Origin: Dichotomocladium elegans
Lineage: Eukaryota > Mucoromycota > Mucoromycetes > Mucorales > Lichtheimiaceae
Reading direction: 5' to 3'
NCBI GenBank assembly: GCA_025716815.1
Contig: JAIXMN010000040.1
Coordinates: 62,001-126,000 of the forward strand
Length of the DNA: 64,000 nucleotides
Of this stretch, positions 12,263 through 23,719 are shown piece by piece. Position 1 is the first letter of the stretch. Every line of letters begins with the position of its first letter. Below the pieces are notes generated by a model, which saw only the letters and a list, made by a program, of their open reading frames with translations, searched no databases and had not been told where the DNA came from. A program made the position numbers and the translations under genes.

Positions 12263-12672
12263 TTGCTGAATGTTAGGAAGAAATGTTCAGGACCTTCAAA
12301 ACACCAGCATTGTGCAGGGCTCGAAATCAAAAATGTCGATGAATTGAATATCCGACTTAATGTTTTGTTTTGTTTTCAGCGGGGGAAGAGAGAAGGGTTC
12401 TGTGCACAGGTGAAGTAGATTGCATACGCGACTGTATAGAGCAAATTGTCCCAAGGACGCAGACGGAGAAAAAAGGGACATGATGGTGGCGGTCTTGATG
12501 ATGAATGTAAAGAATCTAAAACTGTTGCCAGTACTTCAAATAACATGAAATTAAGCATTGAAAACTAGTTCCTCCATTCCAAAGAGCTCTGACGATTCGT
12601 GATCTCACCATTATCTTTTGTTTGGCACGGTTGCTCCTGCTTAAAAAAAGATACAAGATGATCATCAACACA

Positions 12673-12843
12673 TTATTCCTTCATGTAGGATGGAGCCGCA
12701 CAAATCAGGAATTTGATCCCAACTGACATACAAGCAAGACCTGACATTGCAAAAGCATGCGCGCCGACAAAAGTCCAAGATATCAAAAAACGGATCCAAA
12801 GCAGGCCGTCTTTGTAGTACAATAAACTTGGGTAACAAAATCG
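12673..12843 (-). other. Possible terminal exon of a small membrane protein
   Basis: Reading the minus strand from an acceptor-like TAG at 12844-12846 gives 56 codons ending in TAA. The peptide is strongly hydrophobic with two likely membrane helices (DGLLWIRFLISW, then FAMSGLACMSVGIKFLICAA), ending SYMKE. No upstream exon with a start codon could be assigned with certainty, though a TATA-like tatttaaa lies at about 12975. I do not recognise the family. It may be a chance frame. Confidence 0.25.
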
Positions 12844-13122
12844 CTACGACACAACCGGCGGAAATCAGTAATTTTCCTACACGCCGAAAATTCCCGAGCC
12901 AGTAAACCAATTGCTGTTATGTGGACGGGAACTTGGTACAGAAACTTTTGCTTCTTTTTCCTACTTCACCTCGGTTTAAATACATGGAATATTCTTTAGC
13001 CCGTCCTCCATTGTCTTTACCGTCACCCACATCACCAACTATCAACCCTAGAAAACGATCGACAAAACCCCATGTCCCCGCAGCATGTGTAGGCGTAGGG
13101 GGGCGTCGACAAGCGAGCGTCG

Positions 13123-13130
13123 TTACGTCA
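13123..13130. promoter_or_regulatory. CRE/ATF-like octamer TTACGTCA
   Basis: A near-palindromic bZIP (CREB/ATF) type site about 390 bp upstream of the PAS gene start and 860 bp upstream of COQ1. One octamer can occur by chance; function is inference only. Confidence 0.2.
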
Positions 13131-13514
13131 TGAATATTAGAATATTGATAATACATACTAGGTTAATTGTCAGAAAGCCCATCTTGCTTGCGACTGTATG
13201 TTGCCTACCAAGGCATCAAGCGGGGAAGATTTTTGGGGCAGGGGAACTTATGATAGTAGGAAAAAGGGCTTATAAACCAATTTTTAGTATCCCGACCCTG
13301 TAAGCGATGTGCGCGGTCAGGGCGGGGAGATAGCTGTTTCAATGCGCAGCATAAGAAACGTGGTAGACCAAAGAGAAATGCGCAAACTACCAGTACGAGA
13401 GCGATAGGAACGGATTTGTCACCAGCAACGCACCGGAATATACTGCACATTTTCCCGCCGGGGTCTTCTCGCTCGACATTTCTCATGACTCAACCACCGG
13501 GGAGCAATGCCAGC

Positions 13515-14808
13515 ATGAATAATCCAGGCAATGATCAACGTACAATAACAGTAAGCAAATTGTGATATGAAGAGAAGTGTGAATGCATATGTTTAACGAT
13601 TCATGGATAATATCCAGTTTTTCTTATCTATGGACATATGCTGTGCAAGGGTATCAGACGAGTCGCTCAACATACTCGGCATATATCCCCATGAATTCGC
13701 CCACCGTTCATTATATGACTTCATTATCCCTGAGCATGCCACTCGTCTGGCACAGATCCATCGCCGTTTGCTCGACAACGCGAACAACGTGGCTAATTCA
13801 TCTCTCGAAAGACGAACTCTTCCGCCGACGCAGCGTACAACCTCAGAATGCTTTTATTCTACGTCATCAGCTACACTTTTATCTATCGCCAATGGGTCTC
13901 AAACATTTCACGAATCCATCTCATTCAAATCCGCCGACGGTGCCGAGCTAGCGACCGATACACAATTTTACTTGGGTGGAGGATTAGGATCAGATCTGTT
14001 TGTACCAGGAACATTATGCCAGCTTTATATTATATGCCTTGTTACCAGGGAATCGTGTTTTTCGGTAGACCCGGAGTCCTCATCAGCGGTAGATTCAGGG
14101 AAATTGCTGCGCATCACGGACTCCTTCATGCGCCCACCGGAAAGTCTGCCTCAAAATCTATCTTCAACCGATCACATATCCTCTTCGCCTTCACTGCAAA
14201 TTTTATCATCTCCAACTGATATCTCTAGTTCACTTTCCCGGTCCTTGGTTGGTACTGTTGGTACTATGTCCGCGGCAATGCCAGCCTCCGTACCCCGACC
14301 GGTTCAGCCATCGCAGCAACATGCTCCACTGCTGCATAGTCGGATACCACTGCTACTAGCATCGTCGTCAGTAGATAAGCAATTATTAACCCCACGCATG
14401 AAAACTCCATCCTCAATATCCCACCCTGTGCTTGATCTTGTCAACTCTGCCATACATCTTCCTCGTGTTAAACAACAGCTTTGCGATTCATTAGCAACAA
14501 CATTAGATCAGCAGCACGACCAACAGGCTCATGACCGGAGGCTTGTATGCAACTCATGGGCACACCCACATGAAGCTTACTTCCGGGAAATCGGATCAAG
14601 TCGTCTTGACTCTGTGAACTCTAGTTCATCGGAAATCTTTCCATATCAATCTCCATCGTTCGCTATGATGGATGCTATCCGACATTCTATCCGTAGTCAA
14701 TATTTTAGCTCCTCGCTCAATCCAGTCGCCACACATCATCGTATACCGAGCATTCATTCTCGCGTTCCTTCGCTACGGCCATCAATATACAATCGCGGAA
14801 TGCGTTGA
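13515..14808 (+). CDS. PAS-domain protein, putative sensory/transcription regulator
   Basis: Two exons, 13515..13550 and 13618..14808, 408 residues. A 12-codon first exon (MNNPGNDQRTIT) joins FFLSMDICCARVSDES across a 67-nt intron; the fit of frame, gtaagc donor and ccag acceptor supports this over the in-exon ATG at 13603. The N-terminal third resembles a PAS fold: SDESLNILGIYPHEFAHRS, then YDFIIPEHATRLAQIHRRLL, as in fungal PAS regulators where a 'degree of light/redox' sensor domain precedes a disordered tail. The remainder is Ser/Pro/His/Gln-rich and low-complexity, with no visible zinc finger or bHLH. It could act as a coregulator with a DNA-binding partner; ligand and target are unknown. 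Confidence 0.7.
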
Positions 14809-15262
14809 CAGAAGTTTCTTTTTCGCTCCATTTTATCCTTCCATATCAACCATATACATACACCCAAACAAAATCAACGTACATTTCCTTTGTGCTAATT
14901 CTTTGGAACGAGATTCCTACTAAAATACTGTCAAATGCATTTGAAAATATCACTGCGGGGTCTTAAAATAACAGCTTTTTCGACTCCCCTTTGGTTGCAA
15001 TTAAAGAGGATCTCTTTAGAAGGAATGGACAAGCATCCATATATGAAATGTTACTAAGTAGTAGCCATGGATAATGCGCCCATCACGCATGTGAAAACAT
15101 GAAGAAGTATATCGAGCATCAAAGATATAAATGTGTGTATCTTTCTCCTTATTCTCCTGAACTTAGCCAATAGAACAATTTTGGGCAGTGACAATGTGTA
15201 AGTGTTGGCATAAATGTCGAAACAAGGAACGTAGGTAATGAACAAACACTGTCTGTACTAAA
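14809..15262. other. Intergenic, 3' flank of the PAS gene
   Basis: AT-rich DNA up to the first LTR. Only short antisense frames (15054..15245) are present. No gene recognised. Confidence 0.5.
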
Positions 15263-15565
15263 TGTAGTGGTTAGAGAGTTAGTTGCAGGTGTTTAAACCG
15301 TTGGGGCTAAAATCGAGTCTTTGAGACGGGATCCTCTTTATTGAATAAAAAACAACTCTCTTTTTATATGATTTCGGACCAGGGTGGTAGTGGTGATACA
15401 AGCGGTAGCATCGAGCATGGTCCTCCAATCATTACCAGTTAGTGGGCTTCGTAACGTTGGAATGGGAGGACAGTCGAGACGTGCTGTAGAAGAGGTGGAC
15501 AAGTCGATAACCCTCCTCAGTACTGTCTGAAGAAGCGCAGTGTTATGAACAGTAGGGCTATGACA
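15263..15565 (-). repeat. LTR of the E/G chromovirus family, left arm of palindrome
   Basis: 303 bp from tgtagtgg to ctatgaca in plus orientation. Closely similar to the 303-bp LTRs of element G (52978..53280, 58598..58900), with a few substitutions and compensating one-base indels. Sense orientation is minus, so it points out of the palindrome. The bases just inside it lack the purine tract expected beside a 3' LTR. Confidence 0.9.
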
Positions 15566-16440
15566 CTGCGACTTGTGAGAGAATGCCTTTGATCCTGTCC
15601 AGTCAACACATGCTAGTATAGTTACAAGTTTCTCGGTCGGCTACCAGACAGAAATAGAAAGGAAGTAGCAGTGTGGAGATTTTTCTTTGGTAAGTGCAGG
15701 AAGGCGTTCCTTGTGAACGCAGTCGACCTTTGCCCGCTTTGAAAAGGAAAGGTGCAAGGCGCTTTTGGTGGGGAATTTTTCTCGCTCCTCTTCCACGAAA
15801 GTTTTGTCTCTTTCTCTCATAGTACAACCTTTTCAAATGTGCCATCCGCACAAATTGCATTGTTTCTGCTGCTGATGTTGAGGCCACCACCGCTAAATAC
15901 ACGACGCCAAGCAAAGATTGACTCAAAGACTGCACTTTGGACGTAATGCAATTAGGTCGTCGTGCAGCCAGCAGTGTTTGTAAACCAGTGATTGGGTGAG
16001 CATTGTTGCATCACTAAGCTCTGTTCTGTGCTGCTCCAGCGAGATTACATTATAAAGACATAAGGAATCTGGCTGCTGCTCTCCTACAACACATTCAACA
16101 GGCGCGAGATGGAATTGACGCGAACACAATGCGAAGGAATGATGGTAAGTAAAGCGGAAAGATTATGGAAGAAAAAAAATAAAGTAGGAGACTTTTGGAA
16201 GGGCTGGGAGTTATATCGCGATTTGAGGGAAAGCGATGGCGAATTGCGCGTCAGCATAATCAACGGCAAGAATGCACAATGGGGGAATGGGCGCTGGACA
16301 GGACATGGTATTGGGGACCTTTTGACTAGTTAAACCAACTCAACAACAAATATGAACGAAAACCAGGCGTCCGGAAACGAACAACGACTATGCAACGTCG
16401 ATAAGCAGAAGCTGCACGCCAGACTGCTTGGTGTATCTTG
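15566..16440. repeat. Inner part of left palindrome arm, no recognised domain
   Basis: Mirrors 17546..18420. It encodes several short frames, for example 16109..16333 plus (74 codons) and 15603..15935 minus (110 codons), with no recognisable protein family and no retrotransposon gag or pol similarity that I can see. Confidence 0.7.
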
Positions 16441-17545
16441 CAGTTGCCATTCAGCGGATGCAATGAAGCTTTGCGCGAGACAGGAGCAAGACGGCGGTCC
16501 GTTCCTCTGCATGTCATATAAAATGAATAACCGTAGGAGGAATGCTGTTGTTGTCGCCTTTATAACTTCGACAGTTTTGTCCTTGTGGGAACTGCTACAG
16601 CTCTTTATGACGTGCAGTTGGGTGTTCGGAGAAACTATGATGATCAGATGAAAAACGGGAGCAACCTGAAATGTACCTTTTGTTCTAGACTTCCCAGCTC
16701 ACATGGACGGTCTTTTAACGCTTCATAGGAATAGGTACCTAGGATGATAGGCACGCGGAACTGGCAACAAAAACAGAATGAATGCGAGGAATCTAGCAAG
16801 AGATTAGGATATACATAAAAAAGGAGCCGGCTAAGTCGACAAAAGCAATACTGTGCGCGGGCAGTAATGAATGACATGGAAATATTGTAAGTGCACAGTT
16901 AGGCGGGAATGCCAGCAAAGGGGTGTTGGCTATATCTAGTTTGAAGATGATGAACTATGATAAATGGGTCTCCTTCGTACTAATATGGAAGGAAGGGCAG
17001 GGTTGCTAACTGTAAACCATGGCACGTTAAACGTGGGATATTCTCGCCATTATCGATTGTAAGCAAGGTGCTTACAATCCCAGGAGAAAAAGCAACAAGT
17101 CTGTTCGTAATCAACGGTTAACTTAAGCGATTCGACTGCAACTTCATTGCATTCCGCGATGCTTTTAAGATTACATCCCCTGCTGTTAAAAGAAATCAAG
17201 CGTGGCCAAACCTGATTTATGCAGATCATTCGTAATGCTGATCACCTCGTTTTTTCATATAACGATGACACTGGCACGGATATTCTGGAATATAGGAAAT
17301 GCACGCAAACCATACCCCTAGGTTCATCGATGACGTTTGTTATTTGCCGAGATCCAACAACCCGGAATTCGCTAAATGGTAAACCTTTCCCAACGTCCTA
17401 ATATTCTGCGGCATCATTTCGTAAACATACCTGACAAGAAATGCCGCAATTTCATCAGAAGCTCTTTGAGTCTCCAACGAGTTCTACTTCATGCTGATAA
17501 GCTGCTCTCTTGAGGAGCAGAACGACGAAAACTACAAGTATTTAA
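16441..17545. other. Unique loop of the palindrome
   Basis: 1.1 kb not repeated in the window. Contains the end of a plus-strand frame (16352..16651, 99 codons, hydrophobic C-terminus) and a 60-codon frame at 17219..17401. No family recognised. Confidence 0.5.
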
Positions 17546-18420
17546 CAAGATACACCAAGCAGTCTGGCGTGCAGCTTCTGCTTATCGACGTTGCATAGTC
17601 GTTGTTCGTTTCCGGACGCCTGGTTTTCGTTCATATTTGTTGTTGAGTTGGTTTAACTAGTCAAAAGGTCCCCAATACCATGTCCTGTCCAGCGCCCATT
17701 CCCCCATTGTGCATTCTTGCCGTTGATTATGCTGACGCGCAATTCGCCATCGCTTTCCCTCAAATCGCGATATAACTCCCAGCCCTTCCAAAAGTCTCCT
17801 ACTTTATTTTTTTTCTTCCATAATCTTTCCGCTTTACTTACCATCATTCCTTCGCATTGTGTTCGCGTCAATTCCATCTCGCGCCTGTTGAATGTGTTGT
17901 AGGAGAGCAGCAGCCAGATTCCTTATGTCTTTATAATGTAATCTCGCTGGAGCAGCACAGAACAGAGCTTAGTGATGCAACAATGCTCACCCAATCACTG
18001 GTTTACAAACACTGCTGGCTGCACGACGACCTAATTGCATTACGTCCAAAGTGCAGTCTTTGAGTCAATCTTTGCTTGGCGTCGTGTATTTAGCGGTGGT
18101 GGCCTCAACATCAGCAGCAGAAACAATGCAATTTGTGCGGATGGCACATTTGAAAAGGTTGTACTATGAGAGAAAGAGACAAAACTTTCGTGGAAGAGGA
18201 GCGAGAAAAATTCCCCACCAAAAGCGCCTTGCACCTTTCCTTTTCAAAGCGGGCAAAGGTCGACTGCGTTCACAAGGAACGCCTTCCTGCACTTACCAAA
18301 GAAAAATCTCCACACTGCTACTTCCTTTCTATTTCTGTCTGGTAGCCGACCGAGAAACTTGTAACTATACTAGCATGTGTTGACTGGACAGGATCAAAGG
18401 CATTCTCTCACAAGTCGCAG
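17546..18420. repeat. Inner part of right palindrome arm
   Basis: Reverse complement of 15566..16440, with the same frames mirrored (17653..17877 minus, 18051..18383 plus). Confidence 0.7.
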
Positions 18421-18723
18421 TGTCATAGCCCTACTGTTCATAACACTGCGCTTCTTCAGACAGTACTGAGGAGGGTTATCGACTTGTCCACCTCTTCTAC
18501 AGCACGTCTCGACTGTCCTCCCATTCCAACGTTACGAAGCCCACTAACTGGTAATGATTGGAGGACCATGCTCGATGCTACCGCTTGTATCACCACTACC
18601 ACCCTGGTCCGAAATCATATAAAAAGAGAGTTGTTTTTTATTCAATAAAGAGGATCCCGTCTCAAAGACTCGATTTTAGCCCCAACGGTTTAAACACCTG
18701 CAACTAACTCTCTAACCACCACA
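18421..18723 (+). repeat. LTR of the E/G family, right arm of palindrome
   Basis: 303 bp, sense orientation plus, ending ...ccaccaca. Inverted relative to the left-arm LTR and practically the same sequence. Immediately followed by a gag-like fragment of another family, not by the leader seen in G. Confidence 0.9.
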
Positions 18724-18868
18724 GCCGCGCTTCTGGCGCAGAAGCACGCTGAGCTCCAGGAGCTGTGTGTGGAGCAAAACAAGGCGTACCAGGCCCAGGA
18801 CGCAGAGGCGATCGAGGCGATTTCAGGCGTATTGCGTTGCAGCCTGTGCCCATTGCTGGTCTTCGGCC
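18724..18868 (+). pseudogene. gag fragment of a D-like retroelement
   Basis: About 48 codons read AALLAQKHAELQELCVEQNK and onward to DAEAIEAIS, matching in pattern the N-terminal coiled region of the gag of element D (VAQLMAKKGDDLKELCLRQA). No start, and the frame decays after the match. Wedged between the palindrome and the LTR of element C. Confidence 0.6.
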
Positions 18869-19527
18869 TGACGGTGGTGTTTTAGTTGTTTTTTTTTTTA
18901 GTTGGACATGCAGTGGATGGCATATACAGACAATAATAAGTCGTGAGACTCGAAGGTAGTGAATTTTATCAGAGAAAAGAACAACGATTCGTAATTGTTG
19001 TAGTTATCACTCTAGAGCGGAGATCACATGACCTTCTTAGTAGCTCGTGAAACACCGCTTACCAATTTGTTATAGCGAGGCAACTCATGGTACAATAAAG
19101 AGCATCTTTATCCAGTCTCACTTACTTCTGCTCGTGATAAAACATTTTTTTAAGTGTGAGATGGATGGATTAGAGAGAATGAAAAAAGACAACTATAAAA
19201 GTATCTTTGAGGTTGATGTTTATTCCTGAAAATAAAATAACTCTCTTTTATAATAATTCTATTAGAACGGCGATGTAAGTGCTTAATCCTGTTAGGACGT
19301 ATCGGATGAGAGCATTCTCTTTTCATTGTCCTCTTCAAGACCAGTGATGGATCCTGGGTAAAAGAAGTACCTTTGATAGGTGCGATTGTCCTGTCACGCA
19401 AGCGGATATGAAAATATCGGTCCCTGAACATCAATGTGTTAAATTCATCATTGTCTTAGTTTCAGGATATCGGCGATAGTGATGTGAAACCGGCTAAGTT
19501 CTCTAACATGGATCAATGTTCACCACA
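18869..19527 (-). repeat. 3' LTR of element C
   Basis: Starts tgtggtgaac in sense orientation next to the polypurine tract. The far end (T-run plus ggtggtg) resembles the terminal part of the D LTR, suggesting related families. Outer end uncertain by a few bases because no partner LTR survives. Confidence 0.65.
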
Positions 19528-19555
19528 TTACCCCCTTCCAGGTTGAACATAACGC

Positions 19556-22500
19556 TTAATGGAGGTGTGCCGTTTGATTGCGCTTGCTACGTCTTAGGAT
19601 ATAGTCATTGAGTTCTGTGGTGTCATTACCTGAATGTCTACGCTTTCGCTGTGGAGCTTGTTGAGTCATGTTTTTTGGTGTGGGTGTTGTACCCTTTACC
19701 TTCTTTGGTGTTGGTGTAGTACCTGTTACCTTTGAATGAGCCTGTGGGCCTAGGCTCCGTATCCTGTCCCAGTATTTTGCGATTGGCTCTGGACTATTGA
19801 AGGACGCATGCGGTTCCCATGTATCGTCTTCTGGTCCATAGCCTTCCCATCGAACCCGATATAGGTACCTTCCGGGTGACAACTCTTTATGGTCTACAAT
19901 CGCTCGGACTGTATAGTATTTACCATTCTTTTCATATACCTCTTCGATGCTGATCAGTTCATCTTGAGATACAAGTTTGAGTTGCGAGGGTGCAAAATTT
20001 CTGGTTGCGAGGAGTCCCTGTTCGTCTCTGAGGACATAGGAACCACCTTTGGTTTCCCTGACGACAGTGTATGGTCCTTCATATCGAGGATCCGTTTTTC
20101 TACTGCGTACTTCATCTTTGACCATGACTGTGCTACCAGGAGGATATTTAATGATCCTGTATTTGGTATCATGTTTACCTTTCTTAACATCTGATAGAGC
20201 TTTTGCCCGTTCTGCTATGGCCGGAAAGATGGTGTCAGACATTTTGTCAATGCGGTCCATCAGCTCCTTTTCTGTTAAGGGCCGTGGTATCTCGTCATTG
20301 CTATAATCTCTGAAGCCATTCATTGTGCGGTTGAACATTAGGGCGAATGGTGTGGAACCATGTCTACTGGCGACTTTGTTGTTGATGGCGAGCTGTGTAC
20401 TTTTGACGTACAAGTCCCAATCATGTCGTGCGCCATTGAGGCTCTTGCGTATGACGTTGACCGATGTTTGTACATATCGTTCTGCCAAGCCATTTGCGCG
20501 TGGATGATAAGGTGTTGTTAACCGATGGTCAAAACTGGTGGACTGGCTAAGTTGCTTCATCAAATGATTGACAAATTCTGTGCCGTTATCCGATTGTAGA
20601 TAGCGTGGAAAACCGTAATCGCAAAAGGTGTTTATGACTGCTTGTACTACTGTGTCTGAAGACTTGTCAGGAAGTGCATGTAGTACACAAAAGCGTGTGC
20701 AAACATCGACCATAACTAAGAGATAGTTGTGCCCTCGTGCGCTTGTTCCAAAGCCGCTGGCAAGGTCGATTGCCCAGTGATCACCAGGGTAGAAGGCGTG
20801 AATAGGGCGCATAGGATGATACCCTGTTTTCGTCACGTTGAAGCGTTGGCATTGTGGACATTGTTTAACGTGTTCAGCCGCTTGCTTGTACATGTTGGGC
20901 CATCTGAGCCCGTCATTCTGAAGAGACTTCGTCATTGCTTCAGCGCCGAAGTGTCCAAACGCATGAGCTTGTGCTAGCAGCTGTGGTCGTTCTTCTTCAG
21001 GAGGAATAAAATGTACTGATGTGTCAACATCGTCTTCCTTAGTTACGTCCGTGGTGGTGTGTGTTGACATAGTTTTGTTTACGATTAAATTGGTCGTGTT
21101 ACTTTGCGTAGCATTACCCCCTTCCAGCTCTTTGTCCGTGGGAAAAAGGCGAGAAAGTTGGTCGGGAAGGATGTTGTCTAATCCTGGCAAGTGTACTACG
21201 TCAAAAGTATATTCAAGAATGGTGTCTAACCAGTTGTTCATCATGGCATTAGTAACCTTTTGGGTGTGAAGATATACCAACGCTTTGTGATCGGTGTAAA
21301 GTGTGAACTTTTGTCCCCAAAGGAATTTGTGGAATTTTGTGAGTGCGTAAACAACAGCGAGCAACTCGCGCTTTGTTGTAGAGTAATTTCGCTCTGATTT
21401 TGAGAGAGCTCTAGCCATGAAAGCGATATGCCGTGTTTCTTTATCAATGACTTGGTAAAGGACAGCGCCAATACCAACGTTGGATGCGTCAGTAGCAACC
21501 TGAAAAGGGTGTCGTAAATCAGGGTAGCGAAGGATGGGTGCATCCAGCAAAACCTGTTTTAAGCGGTTGAAAGTCGCTTGCTCATGACTGGTCCATTTGT
21601 TACCCAGGTCCCCTGCATAACGCAGACAGTCCAGGGGTGCAGTGAGGTCCGCACACTTGGGGTATGGACTCACGGAAATAATTAATCACTCCGAGAAATC
21701 GTTGGATGTCTTTACCCGTGCGAGGTGTAGGCCACTCCTGTATATTGCTGACTTTGCGAGGGTCTAGCCCGATGCCTTGTTCAGACACGCAGAAGCCTAG
21801 GAGGTAAACGCAGCGTTGTGCGAAATGGCACTTATCCGGATTCAGAATGAGGTTTACGTCGGTGAGCTTTTTAATTGCTGTAGCGACGTGCTGAGCTTGT
21901 TCATCCAGTCCCTTAGAGAAGATAATGATATCGTCCACGAATGTGGTGACAAAAGGGAGATCATGGAAAATGATGTTCATGGTACGCTGAAAAATAGAGG
22001 ATATGGGCTTAAGTCCAAAGGGACAGCCTCGGAATTGATATTGTATATGACCATGCGGCTTAAATGCTGTCTTTTGTCTGTGTGGCTCATAAATTTCAAA
22101 GCGGTGAAATGCGCTTTTTAGGTCAAGAGTTGTAAAAACTGTAGAGCCTTGCAGCATATGAAAAATGTCCTTAATTAATGGAAGCGGATGGCGATCCGGT
22201 TGGACCAACAGTTTGTTGATGTGTCGAGGATCAAGGCATGGCCGTTTATCAGTGTAATTACCAAAGAGATCCTTTTTTGGTGCTAGCGTAAGTGGACTGT
22301 TCCACATTGTGTTGACAGGTGCAGGTTCTATGGTGCCATCTTCCAACCAATGTTTGTATCTGCTTATCAATGATTTCCTTATATGCTAGTGTCAAAGGAT
22401 ATTGTGCACGGTGAGATACTACACCTTCTGGCGTGTCGATGCGGACGACTGATTCCAGTACCATACAGAAAGAGTTCTTTGGGATTTGTTTGTTATCCTC

Positions 22501-23313
22501 AATGGTTGGTTGTACAACGGAGGAGAAATTTTTACGTTCCGTGTTTGTACCATAAGGAGAATTATTGGGTTCAGGCGTGTCGTTCACCTTTTCTTCCTTG
22601 TTCTTTGGTTGCGTGTTCCATGAGAGAACCAAACCAGTGAAACCAACTCCCATTTTGCGTGCTAAATCAAGACCAATTGTCACGGGTGCGTCACCTTCAA
22701 GTTCCAAGATGTAAAAATCATGTTTGAAATGCTTGCCATTGTAGGTTATCGCGACGTCGGTCACCAAGCCAAGTAAGTCGGCTGTTTTATCTCGTTGAGC
22801 CAGAGAGACAGAGATATTGTGCACTGCTTTTTTATTAAATATGATACTGCGTTCTGATTCTAGCTTTTCGATGAAAAATGGTGTGATAAACGATCTACTA
22901 GCACCTGTGTCAAAGAGGCCCAGTGTTTGTTCATTCTGTACCATGATAGGAATCAGCAGTGAGTCATCATCGCTTGGGATGTGTGATATATGTGTTGAAC
23001 GCAGAGTGTACTTACTCGTTATGTCCAATTCTTCCAAACGGACAGGAAGGATTTCCTGCAGAATAGCCTCGTCACGGTCTGACAGCTTGTGAGCTGTGTT
23101 GTTTGCAGGGGTGTGTCCAACCTTAACACGCATGGATCGATTTGTGATAGGTGTCTTAACCTTTTTTCTTGCCTCGAAGTATTCCTGGCAGGTGTGTCCT
23201 TGTGTATAAGGTACCTTCTTGCAATAGCGGCAAAGGTTGCTGGAGGTATGTTGATCAGGCTGCGCGGTGTATTTACCACGTTTGCTCTGTTGCAGTTGTT
23301 GTTGTACTAACTG
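19556..23313 (-). pseudogene. gag(3' part)-protease-RT-RNase H-integrase-chromodomain polyprotein of C, frameshifted
   Basis: Sense order from high to low coordinate. A zinc knuckle CRYCKK...HTC is at about 23190-23240, followed by a protease with FDTGASRSFI (about 22905). The RT frame starts near 22370 with PLTLAPKKD, the FVDD catalytic box, and LLGFCVS. Then come RNase H (ATDASNVGIGAVLYQ), an integrase zinc motif ending CPQCQRF, integrase core acidic residues in HWAIDLA, QSDNGTEF and GLAERYVQ, and a C-terminal chromodomain (YLYRVRWEGYGPEDDTWEPH) near 19790-19870. Frame breaks occur around 22310-22370 (protease to RT linker) and around 21655-21670 (RT to RNase H). Both are single-base changes judged from the D and E alignments. 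Confidence 0.88.
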
Positions 23314-23710
23314 TGTCGCATAGGTGATTACGGATTGAAGGATCCATGACGCCGCGTTATAACCAGATCCATTTCCACAGTCTTTTTCCCTCTATTTTTC
23401 TCCCACTGGGTTTTTATGAGGTTTTACCGACGTGAGGATGGTCTGAAAGGAACAAGGACATATAACGTATGATAGAGGTCACCGATACACACACAAGCAC
23501 CTTATCTGTAATAGTGCTACCATCTCCGAGTACCCGTGCAAGACGGAGTAGCTAGTTGACCTAATTAGGACCTCTGCCATAAATCATATAAATAGTAGAT
23601 AAATGTGTAGCGATGGAGGATCTTAATTCCGATTTCGTTCGAATAAAAGACATCCACGAGTCTCATCGTATTCTAACTGTCCACTATAAAAAAACAACGA
23701 AAACACCACA
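23314..23710 (+). repeat. 5' LTR of element D
   Basis: 397 bp, tgtcgcatag...aacaccaca. Nearly identical to 28668..29063. The gag ATG lies only 10 bases downstream, leaving no room for an 18-nt tRNA primer site. Confidence 0.95.
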
Positions 23711-23719
23711 TTTTTTACG

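Larger units (their letters stand above)
12263..13514. other. Divergent intergenic region between COQ1 and the PAS gene
   Basis: 1.25 kb upstream of two divergently transcribed genes. It includes the possible membrane-protein exon and the CRE-like octamer listed separately. No other coding or RNA signal was recognised. Confidence 0.5.
15263..18723. repeat. LTR-capped interrupted palindrome (long inverted repeat)
   Basis: Left arm 15263..16440 and right arm 17546..18723 are inverted copies. Position x on the left matches position 33986-x on the right with no length change across 1,178 bp. Where compared base by base the arms are the same except near the outermost bases (15266 versus 18720 differ). 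Each arm has the LTR outermost and about 875 bp of non-LTR DNA inside. The same mirrored frames (for example 15603..15935 minus and 18051..18383 plus) occur in both. No target-site duplication flanks it (ctaaa on the left, gccgc on the right). The loop is unique. Confidence 0.93.
18869..23313 (-). mobile_element. Ty3/gypsy chromovirus remnant C (5' end lost)
   Basis: Minus-strand chromodomain retrotransposon. The 3' LTR (18869..19527, outer limit approximate) is preceded in sense orientation by a polypurine tract (plus-strand ttacccccttccag at 19528..19541). The 5' LTR and most of gag are missing: the reading frame runs straight into the first base of the D LTR at 23314. Coding part has two frameshifts, so it is non-autonomous. 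Confidence 0.9.

Noticed and set aside
15263..18723. Palindrome as a fold-back assembly artefact
   Set aside because: A read-through hairpin artefact would have little or no loop. Here a unique 1.1-kb loop separates the arms and the outer ends coincide with LTR termini. Reads should still confirm it.
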